From: Leptospira sp. WS4.C2 | GTDB lineage: Bacteria; Spirochaetota; Leptospiria; Leptospirales; Leptospiraceae | Reading direction: 5' to 3' | Length of the DNA: 64,000 bases | Assembly: GCF_040833985.1 (NCBI RefSeq) | Contig: NZ_CP162139.1 | Location: 2,814,501-2,878,500, forward strand | Part shown: positions 1 through 9,760 of the stretch, piece after piece | Numbering within the stretch: position 1 is the first letter of the stretch | Layout: each line of letters starts with the position of its first letter | Translations under genes and position numbers: made by a program | Notes under the pieces: generated by a model | What the model was told of the DNA's origin: nothing | The model's database searches: none | What the model saw: only the letters and a program-made list of their open reading frames with translations

Positions 1-647
1 TTTGCAGAAGGTTTGTCTCCCGCAAGATATGACAAACGACCTGCTTGGTAATAAGACCAAGCCTTAAATCCATTCAGTTCTCTTGCAGGTTCGATCACGG
101 TTGCGGCAATCTTGTAGTTTTCTAAAGACTTCGCATTGTTTTTTTCCCGTTCTCGGTAGTTGCCAGCAATGTAAAAATAAAGGGCTTTGATTTCTTTGGG
201 AGTATCAATTTTTTTGGCAGCATCTTCCAGGTATCCGGCAGCTTTTCCGAATTCCCCTTTTTCCGCATAAAGTTTTGAGAGGTCTTTCCAAACGCGAAGT
301 TCCATTTTACCGGTACTTTGGTTTTGTAAAAATGCTTCCAAACTTTGGATTTGAACATCAAGACCCACTTTTGATTTTTGGTGGGTGAGTTTCAAATCTT
401 CCAGAGTTACCGTTTCTTTTTCAAAAAGGTAAGCACGGTATTCGAAAAATCCGATGATAACAGCTAACACAACAATAGCGGACGCAAGGCTGATAAATAC
501 AGACTTACGATTTCGTGCTAAAAAATGTGTGAACTTTAAAAAAGCGAGTTCAGCTTTAGAACCTTCAAAATCAGCGAACTCATCCTTTTGGATGAGTTCT
601 GCTTGTTTCTTTTGTTCGAGTGGGTTTTTTTTATGAAACTTATCCAT
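1..647 (-). CDS. TPR-type membrane-anchored protein (3' end outside window)
   Basis: Reading the minus strand from ATG at 647 gives an open frame that runs off the left edge, so the C-terminus is missing. The N-terminal 45 or so residues are charged and cytoplasmic-looking. One hydrophobic segment follows (about residues 49-68, containing SLASAIVVLAVIIGFF), and then a soluble part rich in helix-forming, TPR-like pieces (motifs such as LSKLYAEKGEFGKAAGYLEDA and YFYIAGNYREREKNN). This is the layout of YfgM-like periplasmic TPR proteins, but I cannot assign one. The start lies 4 bp after the rpsA stop, so it is probably cotranscribed with rpsA. The role is unknown; protein-protein scaffolding is inferred from the repeats only. 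Confidence 0.7.
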   Translation of the reverse strand, partial: MDKFHKKNPLEQKKQAELIQKDEFADFEGSKAELAFLKFTHFLARNRKSVFISLASAIVVLAVIIGFFEYRAYLFEKETVTLEDLKLTHQKSKVGLDVQIQSLEAFLQNQSTGKMELRVWKDLSKLYAEKGEFGKAAGYLEDAAKKIDTPKEIKALYFYIAGNYREREKNNAKSLENYKIAATVIEPARELNGFKAWSYYQAGRLSYLAGDKPSA

Positions 648-651
648 GGAC

Positions 652-2355
652 CTATCGGTTTTGGTTTAAATTCATAAAAGAACCGATGGATTCACGAGAA
701 GGTTGGTTGTCTTCTTTCATGTATTTTGCCATCTCTTCACGCTCTACTGCTTTATCAAAGTCTTTGATAGAGAGAGAAATCTTCTTATTGTTAGGTTCGA
801 TTTTGACTACCACTGTGCGAACGGATTCGCCCACTTTGTAAAGATCTTCTAACTTAATGTTGCGACCATCTGGAATTTCAGAAATGTGAACAAGACCTTC
901 ATAACCTGGTTCTACTTCCACAAACACTCCAAAGCTAACAATGGATTTCACACGACCTTCTACAAGAGTACCCGGTGGGTATTTTTTGCGAAGAGCTTCG
1001 TAAGGATGTTCTGAAAGTTGTTTTAAACCACAGCTAATGCGTTGTGCATCTAAGTTCACATCAAGGATTTTGTACTGAACTGATTGGCCTTTTTTCAAAA
1101 GGTTTAAAGGGTTCTTTTCTTTTTCGTCCCAAGTGATATCAGAGATGTGAATGAGTCCTTCGATTCCACTTTCTACTTCTACGAAAGCACCGTATTTAGT
1201 GATTCCAGTAATTTTACCTTCGAGCACGTTTCCGGCACGAACGTTAGCAGAGAGAGCTTCCCATGGGTTAGGAAGAAGTTGTTTGAGTCCAAGAGACAAA
1301 CGTCTTGCTTCGAAATCAATATCCAAAATCTCAGAATCTACTTCTTGGCCTTTTTTCAAAACATCTTTCGGATGTGGTGGTTTTTTTGCCCAAGAAAGTT
1401 CTGTGGTATGGATGAGTCCTTCCAATCCTTCTTTGAGTTCTACGAAAGCACCGAAGTTAGTAAGTGAAGTTACGATTCCTCGCACCACCATACCTTTTTC
1501 GAGTTCCTTTTTAGCCCAAATCCACGGATCTTCATAGAGTTGTTTGATCCCAAGAGAAAGTTTGTTATTCTCTTTATCTACTTCCAAAACAATCACTTCG
1601 ACTTCGGCACCGATGTTGAAGTATTGTTTGAAAGGAGCGAATTTTTTATAAGAAATATCGTTTTGACGAAGAAGACCGACTACATCGTAGACAGAAAGGA
1701 AAACGCCAAAGTTGGCAATCTTTACCACTTTCCCGTTCACTTTGTCTCCGACTTTGACTTTGCCAAGGAGTTCTTCCCACTTCTCGCCGTTAATTTCGTC
1801 GAGCAGTGTTTTGCGAGAGACCACACCGGTTCTCGTCTTTTCATTTAATTCAATGATTTTGAAGGAAAATTCTTTTCCACCTTCTGTAGATTCTTTGAAC
1901 CTTACCCCTACGTGGGAGGCAGGAAGGAAAAGTTGAATGCCTTCGCTTTCTACGAGGTATCCCTTGTTTTTGACTTCACCGACAATTTTACCAGAAAGTG
2001 GGTATCCATTTTGACTTGCGTCTTTGATGGTTTCCCAACCAACTCTTTGGTCCGCTTCTTTTTTGGAGAGGACACAGTATCCGTCGACCCGCTTTTTAAT
2101 GATCGCACTGACTTTCTCACCGCGTTTTGGCGTTTCTGAGAAGTCTTCACGAGAAACACGAGCTTCCAATTTCTCTCCGATATCGAGGAAAACAGTGTCA
2201 CCGATGACATCGACTACAGTCCCTTCAATGAGGGTACCTTTTCCTGCGGAGTTTTCTTGTTCTTGTGCTTGTGACTGCGATTCCCACTTCTCTAATAATT
2301 CGCCGAAGGAAGAAGTGGTCTCATTTTTGGGGGAGGATGGGTTGGTTGAATTCAA
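652..2355 (-). CDS. rpsA: 30S ribosomal protein S1
   Basis: The 567-residue product carries six S1 (OB-fold) RNA-binding repeats. The later ones are recognisable by [43 protein letters not shown] and [15 protein letters not shown], and the first two are more diverged, as is normal for S1. It binds mRNA on the small ribosomal subunit and helps start translation of structured or weak-SD messages. The length matches the usual six-domain form (about 550-570 residues). It lies 20 bp downstream of cmk, the classic cmk-rpsA arrangement, and 4 bp before the TPR membrane protein. The assignment is very secure. Confidence 0.97.
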   Translation of the reverse strand: MNSTNPSSPKNETTSSFGELLEKWESQSQAQEQENSAGKGTLIEGTVVDVIGDTVFLDIGEKLEARVSREDFSETPKRGEKVSAIIKKRVDGYCVLSKKEADQRVGWETIKDASQNGYPLSGKIVGEVKNKGYLVESEGIQLFLPASHVGVRFKESTEGGKEFSFKIIELNEKTRTGVVSRKTLLDEINGEKWEELLGKVKVGDKVNGKVVKIANFGVFLSVYDVVGLLRQNDISYKKFAPFKQYFNIGAEVEVIVLEVDKENNKLSLGIKQLYEDPWIWAKKELEKGMVVRGIVTSLTNFGAFVELKEGLEGLIHTTELSWAKKPPHPKDVLKKGQEVDSEILDIDFEARRLSLGLKQLLPNPWEALSANVRAGNVLEGKITGITKYGAFVEVESGIEGLIHISDITWDEKEKNPLNLLKKGQSVQYKILDVNLDAQRISCGLKQLSEHPYEALRKKYPPGTLVEGRVKSIVSFGVFVEVEPGYEGLVHISEIPDGRNIKLEDLYKVGESVRTVVVKIEPNNKKISLSIKDFDKAVEREEMAKYMKEDNQPSRESIGSFMNLNQNR

Positions 2356-2375
2356 TGGTTACCGGGATACAAAAC

Positions 2376-3128
2376 TTAGATTTGCCCAGAGGATGAAACC
2401 TTGGACAGGATAGTATTTAGGACAGTTTCCGTGTCGAGGGTGCTCGTGTCAATCAGGATTGCGTCCGAAGCTTGCTTCAGGGGGGCCACAGTACGGGTGG
2501 TGTCACTTTCGTCCCGAGCCACAATCTCGTCCTGAATGTGTTTTAGGTCGGCTTTAAAGCCTTTTGTGACTAATTCATCATATCGGCGTTTGGCCCGCAC
2601 TTCCACAGAGGCGGTCAGAAAAAATTTAAATTTCGATTTGGGAAAAACTTCCGTTCCGATATCTCGACCGTCCATGACCAATTTATGGTTTTTTGCAAAT
2701 TCCCGGATGTGGTGGTTTAAAATCTCTCGAAAGGCTCGCCTGGGAGCAATGTAACGAATTTTTTTGGTGATCTCTGGATCTCGGATTTCATGGCTTATGT
2801 CCCTTTCTCCTAAAAACATTAAATTCTCTCCGGTGGAAGAAAGTTCACAGTGCACTGGAATTTTTTTTACAGAAAAACCAAATTCTTTTTCGTCTTTATC
2901 CAGGAGACTGGAATCGGCTAATTTTTCGGTATAGAAAGGGAATTTAGATTCATCTTCTTTGGTTTCTAAAAACCTCTCCCATATAGCAAGAGTTAGCGCT
3001 CGGTAGAAGGCTCCTGAATCTAAGTAAAGATACCCAATTTTATGGGCTATCATACGGGCGAGTGTACTTTTCCCAGACCCAGCAGGTCCATCAATGGCGA
3101 TTACATTTTCTATATTCAGTGTACTCAT
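2376..3128 (-). CDS. cmk: Cytidylate kinase
   Basis: This 250-residue P-loop kinase phosphorylates CMP/dCMP with ATP in pyrimidine nucleotide salvage. The Walker A motif is at the N-terminus (AIDGPAGSGKST, about residues 12-23). The CMP-binding DGRDIGTEVFP motif is in the middle, followed by the lid region with RAKRRYDEL. Both length and motif order fit the bacterial Cmk family. It sits directly upstream of rpsA in the same direction. In many bacteria aroA lies immediately upstream of cmk; here aroA is about 5.3 kb away behind an inserted block of four genes. Confidence 0.96.
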   Translation of the reverse strand: MSTLNIENVIAIDGPAGSGKSTLARMIAHKIGYLYLDSGAFYRALTLAIWERFLETKEDESKFPFYTEKLADSSLLDKDEKEFGFSVKKIPVHCELSSTGENLMFLGERDISHEIRDPEITKKIRYIAPRRAFREILNHHIREFAKNHKLVMDGRDIGTEVFPKSKFKFFLTASVEVRAKRRYDELVTKGFKADLKHIQDEIVARDESDTTRTVAPLKQASDAILIDTSTLDTETVLNTILSKVSSSGQI

Positions 3129-3221
3129 AAGATTATAATCTAAAGGTAGAACGAGAATTAAATTCGTCCAGAGGAATTCTTGTTAAAAAGATGAGACTAA
3201 CCGGTGGTAAACGATTTTCCC

Positions 3222-3249
3222 TTGACATGAAATTTTTTCAAAATACGAT
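3222..3249 (+). promoter_or_regulatory. Probable sigma-70-type promoter for the histidine kinase gene
   Basis: A perfect -35 hexamer TTGACA (3222-3227) is followed after 16 bp by TACGAT (3244-3249). Transcription would then start near 3256, just ahead of the GTG start codons at 3267/3273. This is the best promoter match in the 140-bp divergent gap between cmk and the kinase. Confidence 0.5.
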
Positions 3250-3272
3250 CTACGGAATTCGGTGGGGTGTTA

Positions 3273-4805
3273 GTGAAACTTAGAAATCGCAATCTGGATC
3301 CAGAAAGAATTGCTGACTTTGAATGTTTCCGAAGTGGGATCCTAGAACTCATTGTCAAAAATTCACCCCTCACTGACATATTAAATGAAATTGTCCAAGG
3401 GATTGAAACTCTAAACCCTACCATGATCTGTACTGTGGTTCTCATTGAAAATTCGAGAATCAAAATAGGTGCTGCCCCTTCTCTTCCCAAAATTTATAAT
3501 GATGCCATTGAGGGTGTGCCCATTGGACCTGAAGCAGGCTCGTGTGGTACCGCAGCTTACACTGGAAAACGAGTCATCGTGGAAGATATAGGAACCAGTC
3601 CTTTATGGAAAAATTACAAAGACATAGCTCTCAGTGTGGGACTTGCATCCTGTTGGTCGGAACCAATTCGGTCCCACTCCAATGAAACCATTGGTACCTT
3701 TGCCATTTACCATCATGAAATTGCAAGTCCCAATGAGTTTGATATCTTTATCATTTCCGAAACGGCCGACCTAGTGAGTATTGCCATTGAAAAATCTATT
3801 ATCTCAAGTAAACTCACAGAAAGTGAAAGAAGGTTTCGAGATTTTTTCGAAAAGAACTCTTCGGTAATGCTGATCATTGAACCAAACTCTGGAGAGATCA
3901 TCAATGCCAACCAAACGGCGGTTCAATTCTACGGATACCCGCACGAAATTTTAACAAAGATGAAAATTGATGAAATCAATATTCTTCCAGAGGAAGAAGT
4001 GAAACAAGAGCGGATGCGTGCACTCTCCGAAGAGAGGAGTTTCTTTTCTTTTCCGCACAAACTTGCAAACGGAATCATTAAACAAGTAGAAGTTTATTCA
4101 ACTCCTATAGAAACAAGCAACCGCCACCTCCTATTTTCCATTGTTCACGATGTTACCGAAAGAAAAACGGCGGAAGAAAAAGTGAAGTCTCTTCTTTCTG
4201 AAAAAGAAATGATTCTAAAAGAAGTCCATCATAGAATCAAAAACAATATGACGATTTTGTTCAACCTACTAGATCTGCAGGCAAAATCACAAGAAGATGA
4301 AGTTCTTACAAACTCTCTGAAAGATGCCACTAGCCGAATCAAAACCATGTCACTGCTTTATGACAAATTATATTTAGGGAAAGCCTTTCATGTGCTGCGT
4401 TTGGATGAATACTTAATCCCCCTGACTCAGGAAATCATATCCCTATTCCCGTATCCTGTAAAATTAAATACGGAAATTGGGAACTACCAACTCACCGCAG
4501 AACAACTTCAGGCGATTGGTATTATCACAAACGAACTTCTCACAAACAGTTTAAAATATGCACGGGATTCATCTAAAGAATTAGAAGTGCAGATTAAACT
4601 TTGGACAAAAGGCCAAGAATTCCATTTACTCATACGAGATAACGGCAAAGGTTTTGAATCTCAAATGGATAACCCTGAAAAACTAGGATTTGGATTGACC
4701 TTAGTCAAAATGTTAACGGAACAACTTTCTGGCAAACTTACATTTAGTGGGGATGACGGAGCAGAATACCATATAGTTTTTCCTTCTAAAACCACCCTTC
4801 CCTAA
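3273..4805 (+). CDS. GAF-PAS sensor histidine kinase, HisKA_2 family
   Basis: This is a soluble two-component sensor with three parts. A GAF domain covers about residues 15-165 (PEAGSCGTAAYTGKRVIVED is the diagnostic stretch), and a PAS domain about 180-290 (RDFFEKNSSVMLIIEPNSGE). The kinase core is of the HisKA_2 type: the phospho-acceptor box is EVHHRIKNNM, the N-box is NELLTNSLKYA, and the G-boxes are DNGKGF and GFGLTLVK. HisKA_2 kinases usually signal to stand-alone receivers or anti-sigma systems; no partner receiver is adjacent. Two GTG starts are possible. GTG at 3273 has GGTGGGG about 5 bp upstream and is preferred to GTG at 3267. The 3' end overlaps the convergent peptidase gene by 20 bp. 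Confidence 0.88.
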   Translation: MKLRNRNLDPERIADFECFRSGILELIVKNSPLTDILNEIVQGIETLNPTMICTVVLIENSRIKIGAAPSLPKIYNDAIEGVPIGPEAGSCGTAAYTGKRVIVEDIGTSPLWKNYKDIALSVGLASCWSEPIRSHSNETIGTFAIYHHEIASPNEFDIFIISETADLVSIAIEKSIISSKLTESERRFRDFFEKNSSVMLIIEPNSGEIINANQTAVQFYGYPHEILTKMKIDEINILPEEEVKQERMRALSEERSFFSFPHKLANGIIKQVEVYSTPIETSNRHLLFSIVHDVTERKTAEEKVKSLLSEKEMILKEVHHRIKNNMTILFNLLDLQAKSQEDEVLTNSLKDATSRIKTMSLLYDKLYLGKAFHVLRLDEYLIPLTQEIISLFPYPVKLNTEIGNYQLTAEQLQAIGIITNELLTNSLKYARDSSKELEVQIKLWTKGQEFHLLIRDNGKGFESQMDNPEKLGFGLTLVKMLTEQLSGKLTFSGDDGAEYHIVFPSKTTLP

Positions 4806-6384
4806 AAACAGGAAATGTGTATCTAAACCTTTTTTTGGAATTTCCAAGATAGGCAAATTCCATACGAATATTTTCTATATGACTAAAATCAGCGCCGCTA
4901 TCTAAATACAAACGCACTTCCTTCTCCATAGTTTTCCGATAGAAATAATTATCCTTGATGTAATTGTACATATAGAGATATAAAATTCTGTTTTCTTCCG
5001 ATAGTTTTGGATTCGGTTTTTCTGCACTTTGACTTGCAAACCGAAGCTTCCCATTCAAAAAGTGGGTGTTGGAATGTAACAAATAATTGGTTGGATTTGT
5101 TTGGTCCATCTGGATCACGAGTGGAAGTTTCACTTGATTACAATTCCAATAAAATCTTAACGTAGGTTCTTCTAAGTTTACTTCCTTCCAAAAAAATTCC
5201 AATTCATTCTTATCACCACAAAACTCACCTGACTTCTCATCGGAGTTAGGAATGCGAATTATGCTCTTCGGGAAAATGGAAAATACAGTTTGTTTTTCAC
5301 TGTATTGCGAATACACGCCATGTGGGATCCAAAGAGTATTCTCTAATTTTAAAACTAACTCAGTCGCAGCTTGTTCTCCATTTCTTTTTTTCACCTCTTT
5401 ATGAAGAGAGGTAGAGAGTGTATTGATAAACTCTGGAAAAAAACGATCTCCCGCATTTGTTTTTGCGATGGCTTGAAAGATGGTAACATCCGCTAACTCA
5501 GATCCTACTAATTTCCTATATTTCCATAATAGAGAGGGGATATAAGCAAAATCTTTTTTAAAATCTGATTCGATGGATGCGTCATAAAACCCAATTTCTT
5601 TGTCCAAACGAAAAGAAGAAACTAAGAGTTGGCGTTTCACCGCTTCACAAGTTTTGTGGGTATACAATTCTGGGTGGTCTAGAAACGAAGCTGCATAATA
5701 ATCCGAAATCCCTTCCGCAAGAGACCGACCGATGGCGTTGTTTCCTAAATATTTTCCAGTAATCAAATGGGTATACTCATGATAGATTGCATCGGGACAA
5801 GAGGCCGTGTCTATGATTCGGTCAAAGGCAAACCTTCCAAAAATGGGGAAGTCCCATTTTGGAGCAAACCACAACTCACTATTCCAACTTCCTTTGGTTT
5901 CAGAAGGCGGAATGGTTAAGGCAGTATTTTTAAGTGAAACTTTGGAATCAAAATAATCGGTCGGCGAATAGGCGTAAGGTGCATCTACCCGAATTCGGAC
6001 CTTGGGATTAAATTCAGTGATTTTTTCTTTCGATCCAGATATAAGACCAATGGCCTTAAATTTGGCTTCGATTTTAAGAAGATGGTAACCTAAAGTTAAA
6101 TACTTCAAATTTCCTTCCACTTGTTCTAGAGGGATTGGTGTTTGATTTACACCGGAATGGATGGCAAAATTTTCTGAAATATAATGCGTTTGGGACTTAA
6201 GACCTAGTTCTTCTAAAGTTATTTTTTTATGTACGAACTGCTTACGTTCTGCATCCCAATCCAAAACTTGATTTTCTTTTTTTACTTCTGCATTGAGTTG
6301 AAACCCAAAGAATAAAGCGAAAATAGAAAATAAGAGATAAGACCTCTTTTTCCAACTGTCATTACAAAACGATATATTCTTCAT
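4786..6384 (-). CDS. Exported thermolysin-like (gluzincin) zinc metallopeptidase candidate
   Basis: The protein is 532 residues. An N-terminal signal sequence is visible (basic KKRSYLLF followed by a hydrophobic run ending near NAE, about residue 33). Residues 202-206 are HEYTH, an HExxH zinc site. The segment EGISD follows 17 residues later (E224, D228). This matches the thermolysin layout HExxH-x(17-19)-ExxSD, in which the glutamate is the third zinc ligand, so a periplasmic or secreted peptidase is a good inference. The rest (residues 1-190 and 330-532) shows no family I recognise. It overlaps the kinase gene tail to tail by 20 bp. Substrate is unknown. A catalytically active enzyme is likely but not proven from sequence alone. 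Confidence 0.7.
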   Translation of the reverse strand: MKNISFCNDSWKKRSYLLFSIFALFFGFQLNAEVKKENQVLDWDAERKQFVHKKITLEELGLKSQTHYISENFAIHSGVNQTPIPLEQVEGNLKYLTLGYHLLKIEAKFKAIGLISGSKEKITEFNPKVRIRVDAPYAYSPTDYFDSKVSLKNTALTIPPSETKGSWNSELWFAPKWDFPIFGRFAFDRIIDTASCPDAIYHEYTHLITGKYLGNNAIGRSLAEGISDYYAASFLDHPELYTHKTCEAVKRQLLVSSFRLDKEIGFYDASIESDFKKDFAYIPSLLWKYRKLVGSELADVTIFQAIAKTNAGDRFFPEFINTLSTSLHKEVKKRNGEQAATELVLKLENTLWIPHGVYSQYSEKQTVFSIFPKSIIRIPNSDEKSGEFCGDKNELEFFWKEVNLEEPTLRFYWNCNQVKLPLVIQMDQTNPTNYLLHSNTHFLNGKLRFASQSAEKPNPKLSEENRILYLYMYNYIKDNYFYRKTMEKEVRLYLDSGADFSHIENIRMEFAYLGNSKKRFRYTFPVFREGWF

Positions 6385-6495
6385 TTCTTATCACTCGATT
6401 GAATCTTTTTTGATAAAGAAATCTTGTTTCTAGTTTTCATTAGGAATGGCGAGAAACAAGATTCTTAAAGTTTTTTGTTGGAGATCCAATAAGAC

Positions 6496-6921
6496 TTAAA
6501 ATCCAAGCCCTACGGAATCATACATCCCACCAGAGACCACGTTTCCGAGTCCACCTGTGTGAATGAGGATACCTACAACTGCAACCACAGTCACCGAAGC
6601 GAGTACGTTCTCAAAAACTTTGAAGTTATTTCCATGAAGGTAGTTTCCTGTAGATTTTTTTAACTGAATCGAAGAAACGATCTTATCCAAATCTTCTTCA
6701 AGAGTACCTGCAAATTCAGCATTTTTAATTTCTCTACTGATCCTAACAAATTCTTGCGGGCTGATATGCGCTTTGAGATACTCGTTTGCCTCCTTAGTTG
6801 TCATTCCGTTTTTTACTAAAACGTTTGCTGCTTCTCTGACACTCATTTGGTTTGTGGGAGCTGCAAATGTAGTTTGAGCTGCAAACACGATAGCCAATAC
6901 TAAACTGATTTTCTTTTTCAT
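6496..6921 (-). CDS. Small secreted or membrane protein, function unknown
   Basis: The start at ATG 6921 is chosen because it has an AAGGA ribosome site 8-11 bp upstream and begins a clean signal peptide (KKKISLVLAIVFAAQTTFAA). The longer frame upstream of it lacks one. The product is 141 residues. The mature part has a helical segment (VREAANVLVKNGMTTKEANEYL) followed by one hydrophobic stretch near the C-terminus (VLASVTVVAVVGILIH) and a glycine-rich tail. I do not recognise the family. It lies between the exported peptidase and the AraC regulator, all on the minus strand, with about 110 bp on the peptidase side. A link to the peptidase is possible but unproven. Confidence 0.6.
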   Translation of the reverse strand: MKKKISLVLAIVFAAQTTFAAPTNQMSVREAANVLVKNGMTTKEANEYLKAHISPQEFVRISREIKNAEFAGTLEEDLDKIVSSIQLKKSTGNYLHGNNFKVFENVLASVTVVAVVGILIHTGGLGNVVSGGMYDSVGLGF

Positions 6922-7058
6922 AAGATTATCCTTTGAATCAAATTTGTTTGAAGTGAAATGTTTCAAAACACTGCACTGGAAACTTGAATCCATCCTACTA
7001 CGAAAAAGAATCCGAATCGTCTGGTTCGATCGAATGGGAAATAAAACTACGTCCGGAT

Positions 7059-8180
7059 TTATCGAGTTGGATGTTTTTTCAGGATTTTTTCTCTATATTC
7101 TCTGGGTGTAGTCCCGGTTTCCTTTTTGAAGGCTTCATTGAAGGTAGATTTGGAACCAAAACCTACATCATAAGCAATGGCGAGGAGAGATCGTTCCGGC
7201 TCTTTTTCTATTTTTTCCTTCGCCTCTCTCACTCGGTAAGAATTTGTATATTGATAGAAGCTGAGTTTGATTTCCATATTTAGGAATTCAGAGAGTTGGT
7301 GGGAACTCAAACTCATTCTTTCGGAAAGTTCACGGAGACTCAGTTTTTCTTCTCGGTATATTTTTTCTGTTTCAAATAAATCTTGTAATTTTTTCCGAAC
7401 CAAACCGTGATCAAGTTTGGAAATTTGAGAGATCCTTTCTTTTTTTTCATCCTCTACAATTTTACGGACTTCCAAAAAGAAATCAGGATAGGTTTGCCTC
7501 AGCACATACAAACAACATAAAAAAAGGCCAATGGCAATTCCAGATAATTGATGGGCGACTTGCCCACCAAAGGCCAATGTTTTTAACCCATTGAATGATA
7601 ATGCCAAACAGAAAATAACAATGAAAAGGCCAATTTTTAATGTATAGTTCTTTCGGAATGTACTCCAACGAATTTGTTTGGAAATCCTCCTAAAGATTCG
7701 GAGCATACACCAAATATAGATTAGAATTGTGGGTAGAACCAAAAACAAAGGACGATTGTGAAAGGGATTCAACCCATCAATCTGATTTTCTAGATAATAA
7801 CTTTTGTTTCCTAAATTCCAAATAAGAATGAGAAATAATAAAAATACCAAAGGTACAATCCTATAGGAAAGTCTGCGAAAAGAACGAAATTTTCCTTCTA
7901 AAATCGTAAGAAAGTATTCATCAAGTAACACACCTAAACAAGCAACTACTGGTAAATCTGTTAGATACAAATAATACCAGGGCCTGATATTCTCTGAGGA
8001 AATTAAGTAGAAATTAAACAATAAGTAACTAGTTCCGAGAAAAATAATTCCAAGTAGGATTTGTTTTCTATTTTTATGATAACTAAAGAATTCTCCGATC
8101 GCATATAAAAATCCGAGAAGTGACGAAAACAATAGAAAAAAGTTTAAGAACTCATTGTAATTTTGAAAGAAAAAAGACAT
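7059..8180 (-). CDS. AraC-family regulator with N-terminal membrane sensor domain
   Basis: The protein is about 373 residues. The first 220 residues hold six or seven hydrophobic helices (for example FLNFFLLFSSLLGFLYAIG, IGLFIVIFCLALSF). The last 110 residues are an AraC double helix-turn-helix (LSLRELSERMSLSSHQLSEF and AIAYDVGFGSKSTFNEAFKK, ending with TGTTPREYRE). This 7TM-AraC design is common in Leptospira and suggests a membrane-anchored sensor that binds DNA directly. I take ATG 8180 (SFFFQNYNEF) over the frame-extending ATGs upstream because GGTG lies a short distance before it. About 240 bp of AT-rich sequence separate it from aroA; I see no clear structure there beyond AT-rich runs. 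Confidence 0.85.
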   Translation of the reverse strand: MSFFFQNYNEFLNFFLLFSSLLGFLYAIGEFFSYHKNRKQILLGIIFLGTSYLLFNFYLISSENIRPWYYLYLTDLPVVACLGVLLDEYFLTILEGKFRSFRRLSYRIVPLVFLLFLILIWNLGNKSYYLENQIDGLNPFHNRPLFLVLPTILIYIWCMLRIFRRISKQIRWSTFRKNYTLKIGLFIVIFCLALSFNGLKTLAFGGQVAHQLSGIAIGLFLCCLYVLRQTYPDFFLEVRKIVEDEKKERISQISKLDHGLVRKKLQDLFETEKIYREEKLSLRELSERMSLSSHQLSEFLNMEIKLSFYQYTNSYRVREAKEKIEKEPERSLLAIAYDVGFGSKSTFNEAFKKETGTTPREYREKILKKHPTR

Positions 8181-8422
8181 CGTTACACCAGTTTCCATCA
8201 AAGAAGATGGGTTTATTTGTTCTCTTTAGACTAGAAGTGGTTTTGATTCTTGAATGACTACCATCCATTTTCTTTGGGTAATGAAATATAATAACAAAAC
8301 AAAAAGACATAGACCGAATTATTTTAAACACAATATGTCCGATTCGATCGAAACGAACTAGAAATCTTTTCAAAAAATTAAAAGTCTTTTAAAATCATGG
8401 CTACCAGTTACAAATCGTTTTT

Positions 8423-9709
8423 TTAAAACGATTTAAGGATTTCAAAAAATCCAGGGAAACTTGTATCCACCCAACTTGTATCGTCAAACGTTAGTTCTAC
8501 GTTTGAAAGTTTAGAGAGAATAGCAAAACTCATGGCGATCCGGTGGTCCATAAAAGTTTCTATGGTACAGGCTTTGATTTCCCCTACTTCTCCAAACTCG
8601 TATCCATCTTTCGATTCGTTTACAGCCACACCAAGTCTTTCCAAGTTGGAAACCATGGACTGGATTCGATCCGATTCTTTAGCTCGTAGTTCTTCTGCGT
8701 GAGAGATTTGAAACCCACCTTCCGAAAAAAGACCCGCAATGGTAAGGATCGGAATTTCATCGATGATCGAGGGAATTAAATCCTCTGTAATGACGGACCT
8801 TTTTAGTTTTGAAGGATAAACAAGTAAGTCCCCAACCTCTTCACCACATTCCAGGCGTTTGGCGATCACTTCAATTCGCCCACCCATATTTTTTAATACA
8901 GTTAAAATTCCCACCCGAGAAGGATTGAGGCCAATATTGCGAATGACGAGAGGTTCACTCCCCCCCGCACAAAGACCAAAGACAATATAAAAAGCAGCAC
9001 TGGAAATATCACCAGGAATGACAAACTTAGCACCTGTAAAATGATAGGGTGGTTTCACCGTAAAGTGGTAAGAAGAATGGTGCTCGATATTCCCTCCCAA
9101 AAACCGAATCATATTTTCTGTATGGTCGCGGGACACTTCGGACTCTCGATACTCAATCGAGATCTCCGAAGCAAGTGCCGCAAGTACGAGTGCACTTTTG
9201 ATTTGTGCCGAAGCAATAAAACTTGTATAAGAATAGTCCTTTAGTTGTTTTCCGATGACACGAAGAGGAGCCCGATCATTTCCTTCTACAGAAACGATAT
9301 CAGCACCCATTTCCCGAAGTGGGTTCATGATCCTTGCCATCGGTCGTTTGCAAAGGGAAACATCTCCTGTAAGAGTGGCCGAAATTTGAGGAAGGCCAGA
9401 GATAAGTCCTGCAGAAAGGCGGATCCCAGTCCCTGCATTTCCAAAATCCAAAACTCCAACGGGAGATTTTAAGTTATTTTTTCCTGGGCTTTGTACGGAA
9501 TAACTTCCTTTGCCAATGGGTTCGACCGAAAGCCCTAAACTTGCAAAACAATGTAAGGTATGAAGAGGATCTTCTCCTTCCAAAAATCCATGAATTTCCG
9601 ATTTTCCTTGGGAGAGTGCACTAAAGAGAACCGATCTATGCGAGATAGACTTATCTCCTGGGACATAAATTTCTTTTTTAGCACTTAATTTGATTTGGGG
9701 CTGCAACAT
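8423..9709 (-). CDS. aroA: 3-phosphoshikimate 1-carboxyvinyltransferase (EPSP synthase)
   Basis: It transfers enolpyruvate from PEP to shikimate 3-phosphate, the sixth shikimate-pathway step. PEP/S3P-binding motifs are clear: [14 protein letters not shown] near the N-terminus, [14 protein letters not shown], and LRAKESDRI toward the C-terminus. Starting at ATG 9709 ([20 protein letters not shown]) gives 428 residues, the normal family length. The open frame continues upstream to 9796, but that part would overlap the divergent gene starting at 9761. Its usual neighbour cmk is 5.3 kb downstream on the same strand. Confidence 0.96.
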   Translation of the reverse strand: MLQPQIKLSAKKEIYVPGDKSISHRSVLFSALSQGKSEIHGFLEGEDPLHTLHCFASLGLSVEPIGKGSYSVQSPGKNNLKSPVGVLDFGNAGTGIRLSAGLISGLPQISATLTGDVSLCKRPMARIMNPLREMGADIVSVEGNDRAPLRVIGKQLKDYSYTSFIASAQIKSALVLAALASEISIEYRESEVSRDHTENMIRFLGGNIEHHSSYHFTVKPPYHFTGAKFVIPGDISSAAFYIVFGLCAGGSEPLVIRNIGLNPSRVGILTVLKNMGGRIEVIAKRLECGEEVGDLLVYPSKLKRSVITEDLIPSIIDEIPILTIAGLFSEGGFQISHAEELRAKESDRIQSMVSNLERLGVAVNESKDGYEFGEVGEIKACTIETFMDHRIAMSFAILSKLSNVELTFDDTSWVDTSFPGFFEILKSF

Positions 9710-9760
9710 GTTGTATTTTTCTAAAAAGTATTTTGCAATTTGGTGCTTCTTTAGTAGGTT

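Noticed and set aside
2024..2413. Open frame of 129 codons on the plus strand opposite rpsA
   Set aside because: It lies wholly antisense to the well-supported rpsA/cmk region, has no ribosome site and no recognisable domain.
8152..8373. Possible small gene (73 codons, minus strand) upstream of the 7TM AraC regulator
   Set aside because: Low-complexity AT-rich translation, no ribosome site, and overlap with the regulator's start.
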